From: Marisa cornuarietis
Lineage: Eukaryota; Mollusca; Gastropoda; Architaenioglossa; Ampullariidae
Assembly (NCBI GenBank): GCA_004794655.1
Contig: SMMW01000126.1
Coordinates: 124,001-188,000, forward strand
DNA: 64,000 nt
Reading direction: 5' to 3'
Shown: one piece after another, positions 31,983-43,500 of the stretch
Position numbering within the stretch: the first letter of the stretch is position 1
How the letters are laid out: each line of letters starts with the position of its first letter
The notes under the pieces: model-generated
Told to the model about the DNA's origin: nothing
What the model saw: only the letters and a program-made list of their open reading frames with translations
Databases searched by the model: none
Translations under genes and position numbers: made by a program

Positions 31983-32345
31983 GTAGTGTCACCATCAATG
32001 ACATACACACTGTGTCTTGTGTACACAACAACTAGAGTCAACATCAATAACATACACACTGTGTCTTGTGTACACAACAGCTAGTGTCATCATCAATAAC
32101 ATACACACTGTGTCTTGTGTACACAACAGCTAGTGTCACCATCAATGACATACACACTGTGTCTTGTGTACACAGCAGCTATAGTGTCACCATCAATGAC
32201 ATAAACACTGTGTCTTGTGTACACAACAGCTAGTGTCACCATCAATGACATACACACTGTGTCTTGTGTACACAACAGCTAGTGTCACCATCAATGACAT
32301 ACACACTGTGTCTTGTGTACACAACAGCTAGTGTCACCATCAATA
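31983..32345. repeat. 49 bp minisatellite, about seven copies
   Basis: Unit contains ATCAATGACATACACACTGT then GTCTTGTGTACACAACAGCT. Copies are highly similar with a few substitutions (CAATAACAT, AACAACTAGA). Confidence 0.93.
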
Positions 32346-32479
32346 TTATACAATCTACACGATGGGTTAGTCAACCTCAGGGTTAGAGGCTGGAGATGAT
32401 GACGTCACAATGTATAACTGAAATAAAATGTCTTCCTGTGTCTAGTCGAGTCTAATGTCATCTTGAGCATATCCTGTGT

Positions 32480-32590
32480 GTGTGTGTGTCTCTCTCTCTG
32501 TGATGTATATATATATATATGTGTGTGCTTAAGTGTGTGTGTGTGTAAGTGTGTGTGTGTGTTAGATATATATATATATATATGTGTGTG
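32480..32590. repeat. GT/AT compound microsatellite
   Basis: Two blocks each combine (GT)n with (AT)n (ATATATATAT near 32510 and 32570). Confidence 0.88.
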
Positions 32591-33110
32591 CGGAGATTGT
32601 ATCTTTGCTCAAGATGCCAAGTCGTAGCCTATTCGCCATGTTGTCAATACACTTGTTAATACAAACTGACTTAGAGACACTGCCAATGTTGATGGTTTGA
32701 GAAAACTTCCCCAACGTAACGGACGTTAGCTGTAGAAAGAATTTCAGTTTCCTGCTACCACGAGACTAACCAGTAAACTGTTACATCTAAAATGGCGGCG
32801 TGAAGATGGAATCAAGATTATTAGGCAACAAAAATTAATTAACAGTTTGTTAGAATCAATATGTCAACACTAAAAAGTTTGTTTGTTGTAATGTCACAGA
32901 TGTAGATGCGTGTCTGCGTAGAGCTTATTAAACCAACACATAACACGATCACGTGTCGACTGCTGTGTGATTGTGTCAGCTGACATCTGTACCATGTACA
33001 TTTGTACTTTCAGTGTCAGTGTACATCGTCGTTTGCAGAGACCATATGTATCTTTTTTTAATATTTGCTAATGTGATGTCTTCTTTTAACTCTGTCTTAT
33101 CTTAGCACTG

Positions 33111-33175
<65 letters not shown>
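33111..33175. repeat. (AAT)n microsatellite
   Basis: About 21 perfect AAT units. Confidence 0.95.
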
Positions 33176-33176
<1 letters not shown>

Positions 33177-34837
33177 GTGCATGATGCAAATTTAATACCA
33201 CTTATTCCTGTGGAAGTCGGAATTGTCAGCTGTGTTCTCTGTAGTCTCATGGTCCTGTAACCGTTGGAACACGTGTTACCACTTGGACTCTTGGGAGATA
33301 CACACATGTCTGGTGTCAAGATAATGTGTACTGTGACTGCTGTGTATTGTCTGGTGGGTTTCCTGCGATACCTCAAGTCAGATTTCTTCTCCAGTTCATC
33401 TTTTCCCGCTCGCAGTCTCGCAGTCCTTTCCTATGCCGAACCTCTGACATGTTTCATGCGCCGAGGTTTCCGTCTTTTATGTCCGGTGTTGTGTCTCTAG
33501 CCGGTTTCTTGCTGATATGTTTTGGTCTGTGTAGTCAGTATATGTGTTATATACATGTTGTATCATTTGGATGAGCGCTTACAGTGTTTTGTAGTAAGAA
33601 AATGTTTGTAAACCGCATTGAGTCTACAGCACAGTGAAGCAATGTGCTCTATAAATCTTCGTCATTATTACCACTGACATTGATACGTACGGGAACACCA
33701 GGACATTCGCTCGGTTCAAAAGAAAAACTGTAAGAAACAGCCTACTGTAGAGAAAAATGATATAATAAGATAAAAGATTTAAATATACACAGATCATTAT
33801 TTTCTGCCACAATCCTCTTGACACCATTTTTTTCAAATACAAAAGGAATAAATTCTATCCAATTGTCTTTCCCGAACAAATTTGGACACAACACCATAAT
33901 TTCATGATTATGTGAGTTTCATTTTAGTTCGCTCATATGTATTGTCTTCCTGTACAGTGCTTTGAACCTATCGCTGGAAAAGCGTTGCGTAAATGTTCAG
34001 TATTGAAATACGTTGCAACGAATAAGGGAGGCTACTCAATAACGAAATGTGATGCGAATAGTAGCGGAGTTAAATCCCATTATGAGTTGCGATTTCTAAG
34101 GTAAAAATGACTACTTTCAGTAGCCGGACCCGCCGACCCTATGGTAAGTCAGGTAACTTTCATACCTGTAACAACGGTTACGACACAAATGAAAATGAAG
34201 TTTAAAGAATGAGAAGAAATTTGAGTTCATCACAGGTGTACGACAAGTCGGACTATATTTGGTAGTATCGGTGTCATTAATAATACTACAATCGTGATCA
34301 GCAGCTTACCCGCATCATTTTGCTAGAAACATTAACAACATTGCTACTGCAAAAATGACATTGAACAGACAGACGAGTCGATATGTCACAGAGATAATGG
34401 TGCATTTGAGAAACGGGAACGGCGAACCTTGAACACATTTATTGACTGAAACCCAACACCACAACACTAACACTAACATAATATAATGGGAAGTCCACTA
34501 CCACAGAGGCTATTGGGTTAGCGGACACTAACTGGGCCAGTGGTGAGTCAAATGATGTGTGTGGGCAGGACTGTAACTGTATCACCATCTGACCTGAAAC
34601 CTGGACTTTTGGCTTTCGAGACAATGCTGTCTGCTACTCAAAGCTTGGCTTCACCTGTAAACACTCAGTCTTTTGCGTTTATATATATATATATATATCT
34701 GTGTGTATATCTTCAGCTCATATATTACATCTCCCAGCTTTATTGAGAAATCAATGGCACCCAGTACTTACTATAATCTTTGGAGAGTCGACCATTGCAT
34801 GCAGCATGTGACATGCCGGCCAAATTTTCGAGGAAGT
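33176..34837. other. Spacer with a possible retroelement 3' tail
   Basis: AAACCGCATTGAGTCTAC ... GTGCTCTATAAATC at about 33608-33656 resembles the AGCGCTATATAAAT-type 3' ends of mollusc LINEs/SINEs. Another weak match, AGTGCTTTGAACC ... AAAGCGTTGCGTAAAT, is at about 33955-33993. An (AT)n run lies at 34680-34699. No gene recognised. Confidence 0.35.
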
Positions 34838-34918
34838 TTCTCTCTTAGACTAGTGTCATTGTTAATAACTAGTGTCCTTGTCAATAGCTAGTGTTCTTGT
34901 CAATAACTAGTGTCATTT
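34838..34918. repeat. ~21 bp minisatellite, 3-4 copies
   Basis: Repeats of AACTAGTGTC(C/A)TTGTCAAT, about 200 bases upstream of the lectin start codon. Confidence 0.8.
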
Positions 34919-35098
34919 AAAAAGACTATTTAAAAAGAGTGTTGCTTCCTGTGAGAAACGACAGATGATTTCCAATTTCTCTCTTATCTAACATTTTACA
35001 AGTGAAGTCAGTGTCAAAGCTGGTGGTCATATAGTCAGACCCTTAACTGCTGGAACATTCAACTGCAGTGTTGAGCTGATGTTAAGCTGATGTGAACA

Positions 35099-37411
35099 AT
35101 GAAGGGTCAGGCCGTGGTGCTGACGACCTTTCTATTCGCTTTGCTGGCATTGTGTGGTAATGTTTTGAGATCTTTGCTAATATTTCAGACAGATAAGAGA
35201 AGTTGGACAGAGCGACTGCTCGGTTGTTACAGGCGTATAAGTAACTTGATTGATTTTATTTCTTACTTCTTTCTGATGACAATTTAAGCTTTTCCAGGCT
35301 TTGTTTTTCAGAAGTGGAGTGATACACTGTTTATCATCTCCTTTTGATTTTATCTTCTTATTTGTCACTACATGTCTCCTCATTTTTATTGTCAGTATGT
35401 GATTAGAGTGTGTCACAGTGATTAGAGAGTGTCATAATGTGATTAGAGAATGTCACAATGTAATGTTGTGTGCACGAGTGTGTGTAAGGACTTCTGTCCT
35501 TTGTCCCCAGAGCAGCAATGTCCGCGGTCATGGACACGGTTCGAAGACTCCTGCTATATACTGCCAGACCAGAATGTCACGTGGTTCGAAGCAAGGGTAG
35601 AGTAACGCTCTTTTCGTTGAAATAGATATTATCCTCTTGTGAAGGAAGGTTCCAGTTAGCTGCTAACACTCCTTCAGTCTACTTCTACCGATAGCATGTA
35701 GAAGACGCAGGACTTGTATTCACCTGCCATCAACAGTCACACTAGTCACGCGAGGGTCGTACTTTCAGCCGCACTAGTCACATGTCAAACTCGGCTTACG
35801 ACTGAGTAATAAGACACATATTGAGAAGAAACTACGCGAAGGCTTGGGTTCGCTGGAAAAGTTTCCTGCAAAAAGAAAGTCGGCGAGAGAAGTAAGAAAA
35901 AAAAGAGATGGCATAGACTGCCACCTTGAGAACCTGAACACTCTCATTCCTCAACCACCTCACTCCTCACCACCTTATCCATGAACCACCTCAATCATTA
36001 ACAGAACTTCACTAACCTAACGCCTCTAGCACCTCACCATTTAGCCACCTTATTCCTCGACCACCTCCCTTCAAATCTACCGAAGGGCTGCACGACTACA
36101 TGTACCAAAGTGTACCCATGCACATTGTCTTCTGCTCATTATTTACCTTATGACTCATAAAAGATCGCTTTAGCTGTAGCTGAGCACGATTTTTAAAGTG
36201 AAGCGAGAAATACTCGAGACAATTTTTTTTAAAGTGAGCATCTGTAGCAATTTCATATGAATGCAAGTTACTGACAGGTATTTACAGAGTTACACCAAAT
36301 ATTCAAACAACATTGTGTTAGATTAATGCTAAGATACTGTTAGAATAGAATAGTGTCATGTCAGGCAGCTTATTTATATCTGACTTTTCTTTATGTACAT
36401 TTGACTTATTTACATCCCACTTGCTTATTTATAGCTAACCTCTGACCTGTGCCTGTTGTAACTTCGCAGGAGCTGTGCCTGGCGATCGGTGGAAACATTG
36501 TGGAAGTGGAAAGTGCTGACGAAAATAATTTCTTGGTCAGCTTTATAAAGAGTCACGGAGGTAAAAACTAAAACTAAAAACAGAAAACTAATTATATTAA
36601 AAGGACATAAGTAGCCAGTAGATAAAATGTCCTAAAAAAATGCCTGTGTATATGCATACTAAAATATCTACTTCTAAATCTGCATTCTGTTATGTATACT
36701 GGGTTAAGGTGAGGTATCACCGTGTGTATGTTGTGTTGCAAGAAATGGTATCACAGTATATATGTCAGGTTGTGACATGGTATACTAGTATGTTAGGATA
36801 TATTTCATTTTTTGCCGTGACATTTATTACTCCCTTTCCACAAAATGACAAATGGTAATCCGAATTTAAAGCAAATCAATGGATTATTGACAGGTGTGTT
36901 GCTCAGTGTAAGCAGTTATGCACGTGGAGCTGAAATGTTCGAATTCTAAGTTGCTGCGTTAGAAAATATTTTCCAAAACACTATATTGTGTAAAAATATT
37001 AAACCTAAATTCTTCGTCTAAATGGTAAATATTATAATTAAATCCTCTGTTGAACGGCAGCCATTTTGTCAACCAGTGACTGGCGCATGGCTCGGACTGG
37101 AGGACTTTGCAGAGGAGGGTCGGTTTGTGTGGTCCTCAAGCCAACTCGTGCCATCCTACACTAACTGGGCCAACGATCAGCCAGATGACACGAAGGGGAA
37201 TCAAGATTGCGGGTGGATCCCTAACCACCCAGAGTGGTGGACCCCTGGCTTGTGGGACGACGCATTCTGCACCGACAAGTTTCACGTCATTTGTAAACAG
37301 TCAGTCATCTGCCAGTCCTCACACCACCTGCATTCCATACATTTTTACTTCACACCATGTTGTGTGTGTGTGTGTGTGTGCTTCTCTAACTGTGCGCGCA
37401 TGTCTTTGTGA
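35099..37411 (+). CDS. Secreted single-domain C-type lectin, four exons
   Basis: Exons: 35099-35156, 35511-35596, 36470-36560 and 37077-37411; GT-AG borders and phases 1, 0, 1 agree. The ATG at 35099 starts MKGQAVVLTTFLFALLALCG, a typical signal peptide. Exon 2 encodes CPRSWTRFEDSCYILPDQ ... TWFEAR, the N-terminal strand of a C-type lectin domain. Exon 3 gives ELCLAIGGNIVEVESADENN. Exon 4 has WLGLEDFAEEG, YTNWANDQPDD, DCGWI, LWDDAFC and FHVICK. The QPD triplet and W-D-D correspond to the sugar and calcium sites; QPD in family members usually goes with galactose-type binding. Predicted length is 189 aa, but the last ~35 residues run into a (GT)n microsatellite, so the true 3' end may be spliced or differ. 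Function as extracellular glycan binding is family knowledge; an immune role is inference. Confidence 0.82.
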
Positions 37412-37653
37412 GTGTACGTGCATGCGAACACGAATATGTGTGCCTGTGTTCTCACGTACATGCACGCACGTTGCAAGGATTCAAACGAATTTCTCTCAAT
37501 GTGGTGACAGGTCCCAGTAGTGACCACTGACCTGAAAGCCCAAAAGCAAGGAAATCTCCGCCGGACTACTAGTGGACTAGCAGCGTAAAGTCTTGATGTG
37601 GAATTGTGTCTTGGTGAAAATGGGAAATCACATAACAAATAAACAGTCTAGGA

Positions 37654-37697
<44 letters not shown>
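37364..37697. repeat. Two (GT)n microsatellites around the lectin 3' end
   Basis: A short GT run at about 37364-37381 lies inside the apparent lectin last exon, and a longer one at 37653-37697 (about 22 units) lies downstream. Confidence 0.9.
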
Positions 37698-37699
<2 letters not shown>

Positions 37700-38139
37700 A
37701 CAGTGTAAATGTGTATATTGGTGCTGCGTTGTGTTCTAAATTCAAGGCAATTACTCAAACCCAGTTCCCTTTCCAGTCAGAAATCCAATATGTTCATTTA
37801 CAGTTCCATCTCCAGAGTCCAATGGTCGTTTACTTCTGAAGGCTCAGTCCTCCGCAAAGCCAGTCTCTCCATAAGAAAACAAAACACAAAGCACACACAA
37901 CAGTCTCTGGTCCTGGCGCTGTCCTTTCCGAATCTAGGTATGTTCCAACCCCCAACAGCCGACGAACACTCAGTAGATAGACAGAAGAATGAGTAAACCT
38001 AGACAGCAAATAACCATCTTTAACAATCGGCATATCAATTTTTAAAACTTCCACCCACACCAAAAAAAATAAATAAATAAATAAAAACAATAACATGCCT
38101 TCAGCTATTTATCTCATACAAAAAAATATGTATAATCAC
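37698..38139. other. Spacer 3' of the lectin gene
   Basis: No exon recognised; an AAAT run is at about 38067-38085. Confidence 0.4.
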
Positions 38140-38640
38140 TCTCTCAAACAACTCCGCCTGGAAACCCCCCGGGTAACCTGCCGGTCCCAAGCCCGGATGA
38201 AGGAGGAGGGTTGGGCGTGGGGTTAGCAACCCCACCCTGTAAAACAACCCTTGGAGAAGAAAAACTCCATAAAACACCCGGCCAGAGGATGGTCGTTAGC
38301 CTTGGTCGGCAAGTCTCTCTACGAGAAAGACACTCGGACAAGAAAACTGACGCCGAAGACGGATGTGCTGGGCCATCGGGCGCTTAACGGCAGCACAACG
38401 CACTGACACTCACATGAATGGACAACGCTTACTCTCTCAAACTCCACAATTTAAATTTACAACCGTCAAAAAAATATCAACCACAAAAAATTGACATAAA
38501 CACACGCTCACCTCAACAAGTTCAATGTGACAAATTTACCCCAAAGTCTGGTCAGGATTCTCCAACACATCAAGGAGAAAGTCAAGATTCCCTGCTCCCG
38601 TCAAGGAGGAGACCAGCACACGTATAAAATCAAAAGCACA
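38140..38640 (+). mobile_element. Possible retrotransposon 5' leader fragment
   Basis: The stretch with CCCAAGCCCGGATGAAGGAG, GTTGGGCGTGGGGTTAGCAA and CCCCACCCTGTAAAAC resembles a leader sequence I recall in front of non-LTR elements in several invertebrates. No endonuclease or RT follows. Identification rests on memory of the pattern only. Confidence 0.35.
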
Positions 38641-38874
38641 ACAAAACACTTTTTTCATTCTTCTCTACTCTGTCCATCCCATCCTTTCAACAGCCGTTAA
38701 TTAAACTGTCAGCCATCACAGGACTCGCGCGCCGACACACACGCCGACCGCTCGCCTTTCGCTCCTCCCCCTCCTTCCCCATTTCCCATCCCCTTTCTCA
38801 GTTCAAAATAAACAGCAGGTTTGTGACAATGACCATCATCAATGAACTTATTGTATATGTGATTGCGTTTCTAG

Positions 38875-39260
38875 GTTTTGTGGTCAGGCGACAACAGTGA
38901 CTGTATTATGCACAACTCCTCCACGCCTTTCTTATAAGATACTGGGTTAGGTCGTCATCGATGGCAGAGCTGTGTATTGCTTAAATAACACTTTTCCCAG
39001 AGCAAGTTAACCTGCTCAACATGACTTTTTGTGGCTGGGCCGCCCGGTACAGGTAAAACTGTGGTGCTGCAGCTGATGGCCATAGAATAGCTGAGATGTG
39101 GTCACCATGTCTACATTGTGAGTACTTGTAGTGGAAGCCATGTCATGCTGCTCTACCTCCTGCTACATACTTTATGCACGCAACATGCAGATGTGTTAAC
39201 ATATGAACATCTTCATTTCCTTCAGTATGAGTTTGATGATTCATCAATGAATACTACACT
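38875..39260 (+). pseudogene. Decayed copy of the NERD-helicase P-loop exon, opposite strand
   Basis: An AG acceptor is retained (GTTTCTAG, 38867-38874), then FCGQATTVTVLCTTPPRLS and KILG, a TAG where genes A and C have Gln, then a frame shift. At 39036 the frame resumes as AGPPGTGKTVVLQLMAIE, a TAG in place of Trp, LRCGHHVYIVSTCSGS, LLYLLLH and a diverged LHFLQYEFDD tail like gene C LHLLDHPFDK. No neighbouring exon of the family is found on this strand. Keeping the intronic acceptor means it arose by DNA duplication, not by reverse transcription of mRNA. Confidence 0.82.
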
Positions 39261-40189
39261 GCTTTTGTCCCACTTTCCGTTATCTCTCGGTGCACGTCAC
39301 AACTTGTAATTATTTCCCTTGACCGCTGGACCCCCTTATAAGTTGCAGTAGGTCTTCATCACCTGTTTTCCTTCAGCTATTTACTACGTTATCACGTAGT
39401 GGCTTCACACACATAATATCATATGGGAAATCATACTTTTCCTGTTTTTAATAAATCCGGGGAACTACACATATTAAACTGACGATGCCCACATGTCATT
39501 ACACAGGAATGTCAGTAGAGCCATAAAGATGGCGCCGGACAGGGAATGTGACTGAGTGTGGCTGTGGATGTGTGGTGTCCTGTGTTGTAAAGACTGTAAG
39601 TACCAGTCACCACAGCTGTGAAGACCTGTTACATATTCTGTCATCGTCAACTCGTGAGAACACAGGAAAAGTTTGGATTATGCATTAACTTTATAGGAAG
39701 TACACAGATGGTGGTGCTTTTATACAAAGCTTGAGAGAAAGAAAGATCTGTCAAGAAGTACTCCCTGGTTCATTTGTTTTATAGCTATTTAGACAACCGA
39801 TGTTGGATGTTAGTATATGAAGACATATCGGGTTGTTTAACATGGGACATGATTCACGATGCTAGGTTTTGGTTAAGCGAGCAAGGCTGATAATTTTATG
39901 TGCTTTGGTTCTGTGACCGCACTTTTGGAACTATATGGTTCATGCTTTTTTCAAGGGAATAAATACATATACCTGTTGAACAAACTTCAGACTGACTTGA
40001 ATAAATACAGAAACATACATTACTGAGAAATCAATAAATATTTTTTTTTTGTTGGATAAATAAATAAATAAGTGCACAAAGTGTGCTGTTTGTGTGAAGC
40101 CGTAACATATTAACGGACGGTCATATTTTCTGACGAAAACAGACTGTAGGCCACGTCACCTGTATTACAATATAGGCACAAAGTTCTAA

Positions 40190-40223
<34 letters not shown>

Positions 40224-40513
40224 GGACAAACAGACGGACAGACGGACAAACCCGCATCAATACATACACTCACTACATACACGAATGCACGCACGCATAC
40301 ACATACATGGGTGTTGCTGCGTGCGCGCACACACACCCAAAAGCATTTTCAATCTCTATGACTGTATTCCCTTCAGCTTTGTGACCTGTGACAGTCAAAA
40401 TCCCGTTATAACGACCTGTGATAAAAAAAGAGAATCCTCCTACTCTACTAAATTATTACCTATAGTGTACAATTTGAAACAAGGCCTCCAAGATATTTAG
40501 AGTGAAACGACGT
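39261..40513. other. Spacer before the large satellite
   Basis: No exon recognised. An ACAGACAG/ACGGACAA-type tetranucleotide array is at about 40190-40250, followed by CA-rich DNA to about 40335. Confidence 0.4.
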
Positions 40514-43500
40514 TGAACAGAGCAGTCTCTATACTCTATACATGATGTGTCTCAACAGAGCAGTCTCTATACTCTATACATGATGTGTCTCAACAGAGCA
40601 GTCTCTATACTCTATACATGATGTGTCTCAGCAGAGCAGTCTCTATTCTCTATACATGATGTGTCTCAACAGAGCAGTCTCTATTCTCTATATATGATGT
40701 TTCTGAACACAGAGCAGTCTCTATACTCTATACATGATGTGTCTCAACAGAGCAGTCTCTATTCTCTGTACATGATGTGTCTCAACAGAGCAGTCTCTAT
40801 ACTCTATACATGATGTGTCTGAACACAGAGCAGTCGCTATTCTCTATACATGATGTGTCTCAACAAAGCAGTCTCTATTCTCTATACATGATGTGTCTCA
40901 ACACAGAGCAGTCTTTATTCTCTATACATGATGTGTCTCAGCAGAGCAGTCTCTATTCTCTATACATGATGTGTCTCAACAGAGCAGTCTCTGTTCTTTA
41001 AACATAATGTGTCTGAACACAGAGCAGTCTCTATACTCTATACATGATGTGTCTCAACACAGAGCAGTCGCTATTTTTATACATGATGTGTCTGAACACA
41101 GAGCAGTCTCTATACTCTATACATGATGTGTCTGAACACAGAGCAGTCTCTATACTCTATACATGATGTGTCTTAACAGAGCAGTCTCTATTCTCTATAC
41201 ATGATGTGTCTCAACAGAGAGCAGTCTCTATACTCTATACATGATGTGTCTGATCCCAGAGCAGTCTCTATACTCTATACATGATGTGTCTCTACAGAGC
41301 AGTCTCTTTTCGTTATACATGATTTGTCTCAACAGAGCAGTCTCTATACTCTATACATGATGTGTCCCAACAGAGCAGTCTCTATTTGCTATACATGATG
41401 TGTCTGAACACAGAGCAGTCTCTATTCTCTATACATGATGTGCCTCAACAGAGCAGTCTCTATACTCTATACATGATGTGTCTCAACAGAGCAGTCTCTA
41501 TTCTCTATACATGATGTGTCTCAACAGAGCAGTCTCTATTCTCTATACATGATGTGTCTCAACAGAGCAGTCTCTATTCTCTATACATAATGTGTCTGAA
41601 CACAGAGCAGTCTCTATTCTCTATATATGATGTTTCTGAACACAGAGCAGTCTCTATACTCTATACATGATGTGTCTCAACAGAGCAGTCTCTATACTCT
41701 ATACATGATGTGTCTCAACAGAGCAGTCTCTATTCTCTATACATGATGTGTCTCAACAGAGCAGTCTCTATACCCTATACATGTTGTGTCTCAACAGAGC
41801 AGTCTCTATTCTCTATACATGATGTGTCTGAACACAGAGCAGTCTCTATTCTCTATATATGATGTTTCTGAACACAGAGCAGTCTCTATACTCTATACAT
41901 GATGTGTCTCAACAGAGCAGTCTCTATACTCTATACATGATGTGTCTCAACAGAGCAGTCTCTATTCTCTATACATGATGTGACTGAACACAGAGCAGTC
42001 TCTATTCTCTATGCATGATGTGTCTGAACACAGAGCAGTCTCTATACTCTATACTTGATGTGTCTCAACAGAGCAGTCTCTATTTTCTATACATGATGTG
42101 TCTGAACACAGAGCAGTCTCTATACTCTATACATAATGTGTCTCAACAGAGCAGTCTCAATTCTCTATACATGATGTGTCTGAACACAGAGCAGTCTCTA
42201 TATCTATACATGATGTGTCTCAACAGAGCAGTCTCTATTCTCTATACATGATGTGTCTCAACAGAGCAGTCTCTATACCCTATACATAATGTGTCTCAAC
42301 AAAGCAGTCTCTATTCGCTATACATGATGTGTCTGAACACAGAGCAGTCTCTATACTCTATACATGATGTGTCTCAACACAGAGCAGTCTCTGTACTCTA
42401 TACATGATGTGTCTCAACAGAGCAGTCTCTAATCTCTATACATGATGTGTCTCAACAGAGCAGTCTCTATACTCAATACATGATGTGTCTGAACACAGAG
42501 CAGTCGCTATTCTCTATACATGATGTGTCTCAACACAGAGCAGTCGCTATTCTCTATACATGATGTGTCTCAACAGAGCAGTCTCTATACACTATACATG
42601 ATGTGTCTTAACAGAGAAGTCTCTATTCGCTATACATGATGTGTCTGAACACAGAGCAGTCTCTATACTCTATACATGATGTGTCTCAACAGAGCAGTCT
42701 CTATACTCTATACATGATGTTTCTCAACAGAGCAGTCTCTATACCCTATACATGATGTGTCTCTGCAGAGCAGTCTCTATTCTCTATACATGATGTTTCT
42801 GAACACAGAGCAGTCTCTATTCTCTATATATGATGTTTCTGAACACAGAGCAGTCTCTATACTCTATACATGATGTGTCTCAACAGAGCAGTCTCTATTC
42901 TCTATACATGATGTGTCTCAACAGAGCAGTCTCTATTCTCTATACATGATGTGTCTCAACAGAGCAGTCTCTATTCTCTATACATGATGTGTCTCAACAG
43001 AGCAGTCTCTATTCTCTATACATGATGTGTCTCAACAGAGCATTCTCTATTCTCTATACATGATGTGTCTGAACACAGAGCAGTCTCTATACTCTATACA
43101 TGATGTGTCTCAACAGAGCAGTCTCTATACTCTATACATGATGTGTCTCAACAGAGCAGTCTCTATTCTCTATACATGATGTGTCTCAACAGAGCAGTCT
43201 CTATACTCTCTCTATACTCTATGATGTGTCTCAACAGAGCAGTCTCTATACTCTATACATGATGTGTCTCAACAGAGCAGTCTCTATACCTATACATGAT
43301 GTGTCTCAACAGAGCAGTCTCTATTCTCTATACATGATGTGTCTGAACACAGAGCAGTCTCTATTCTCTATATATGATGTTTCTGAACACAGAGCAGTCT
43401 CTATACTCTATACATGATGTGTCTCAACAGAGCAGTCTCTATACTCTATACATGATGTGTCTCAACAGAGCAGTCTCTATTCGCTATACATGATGTGTCT

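Noticed and set aside
33624..33842. 72-codon minus-strand hydrophobic frame
   Set aside because: T-rich antisense translation, no family match, overlaps a possible retroelement tail.
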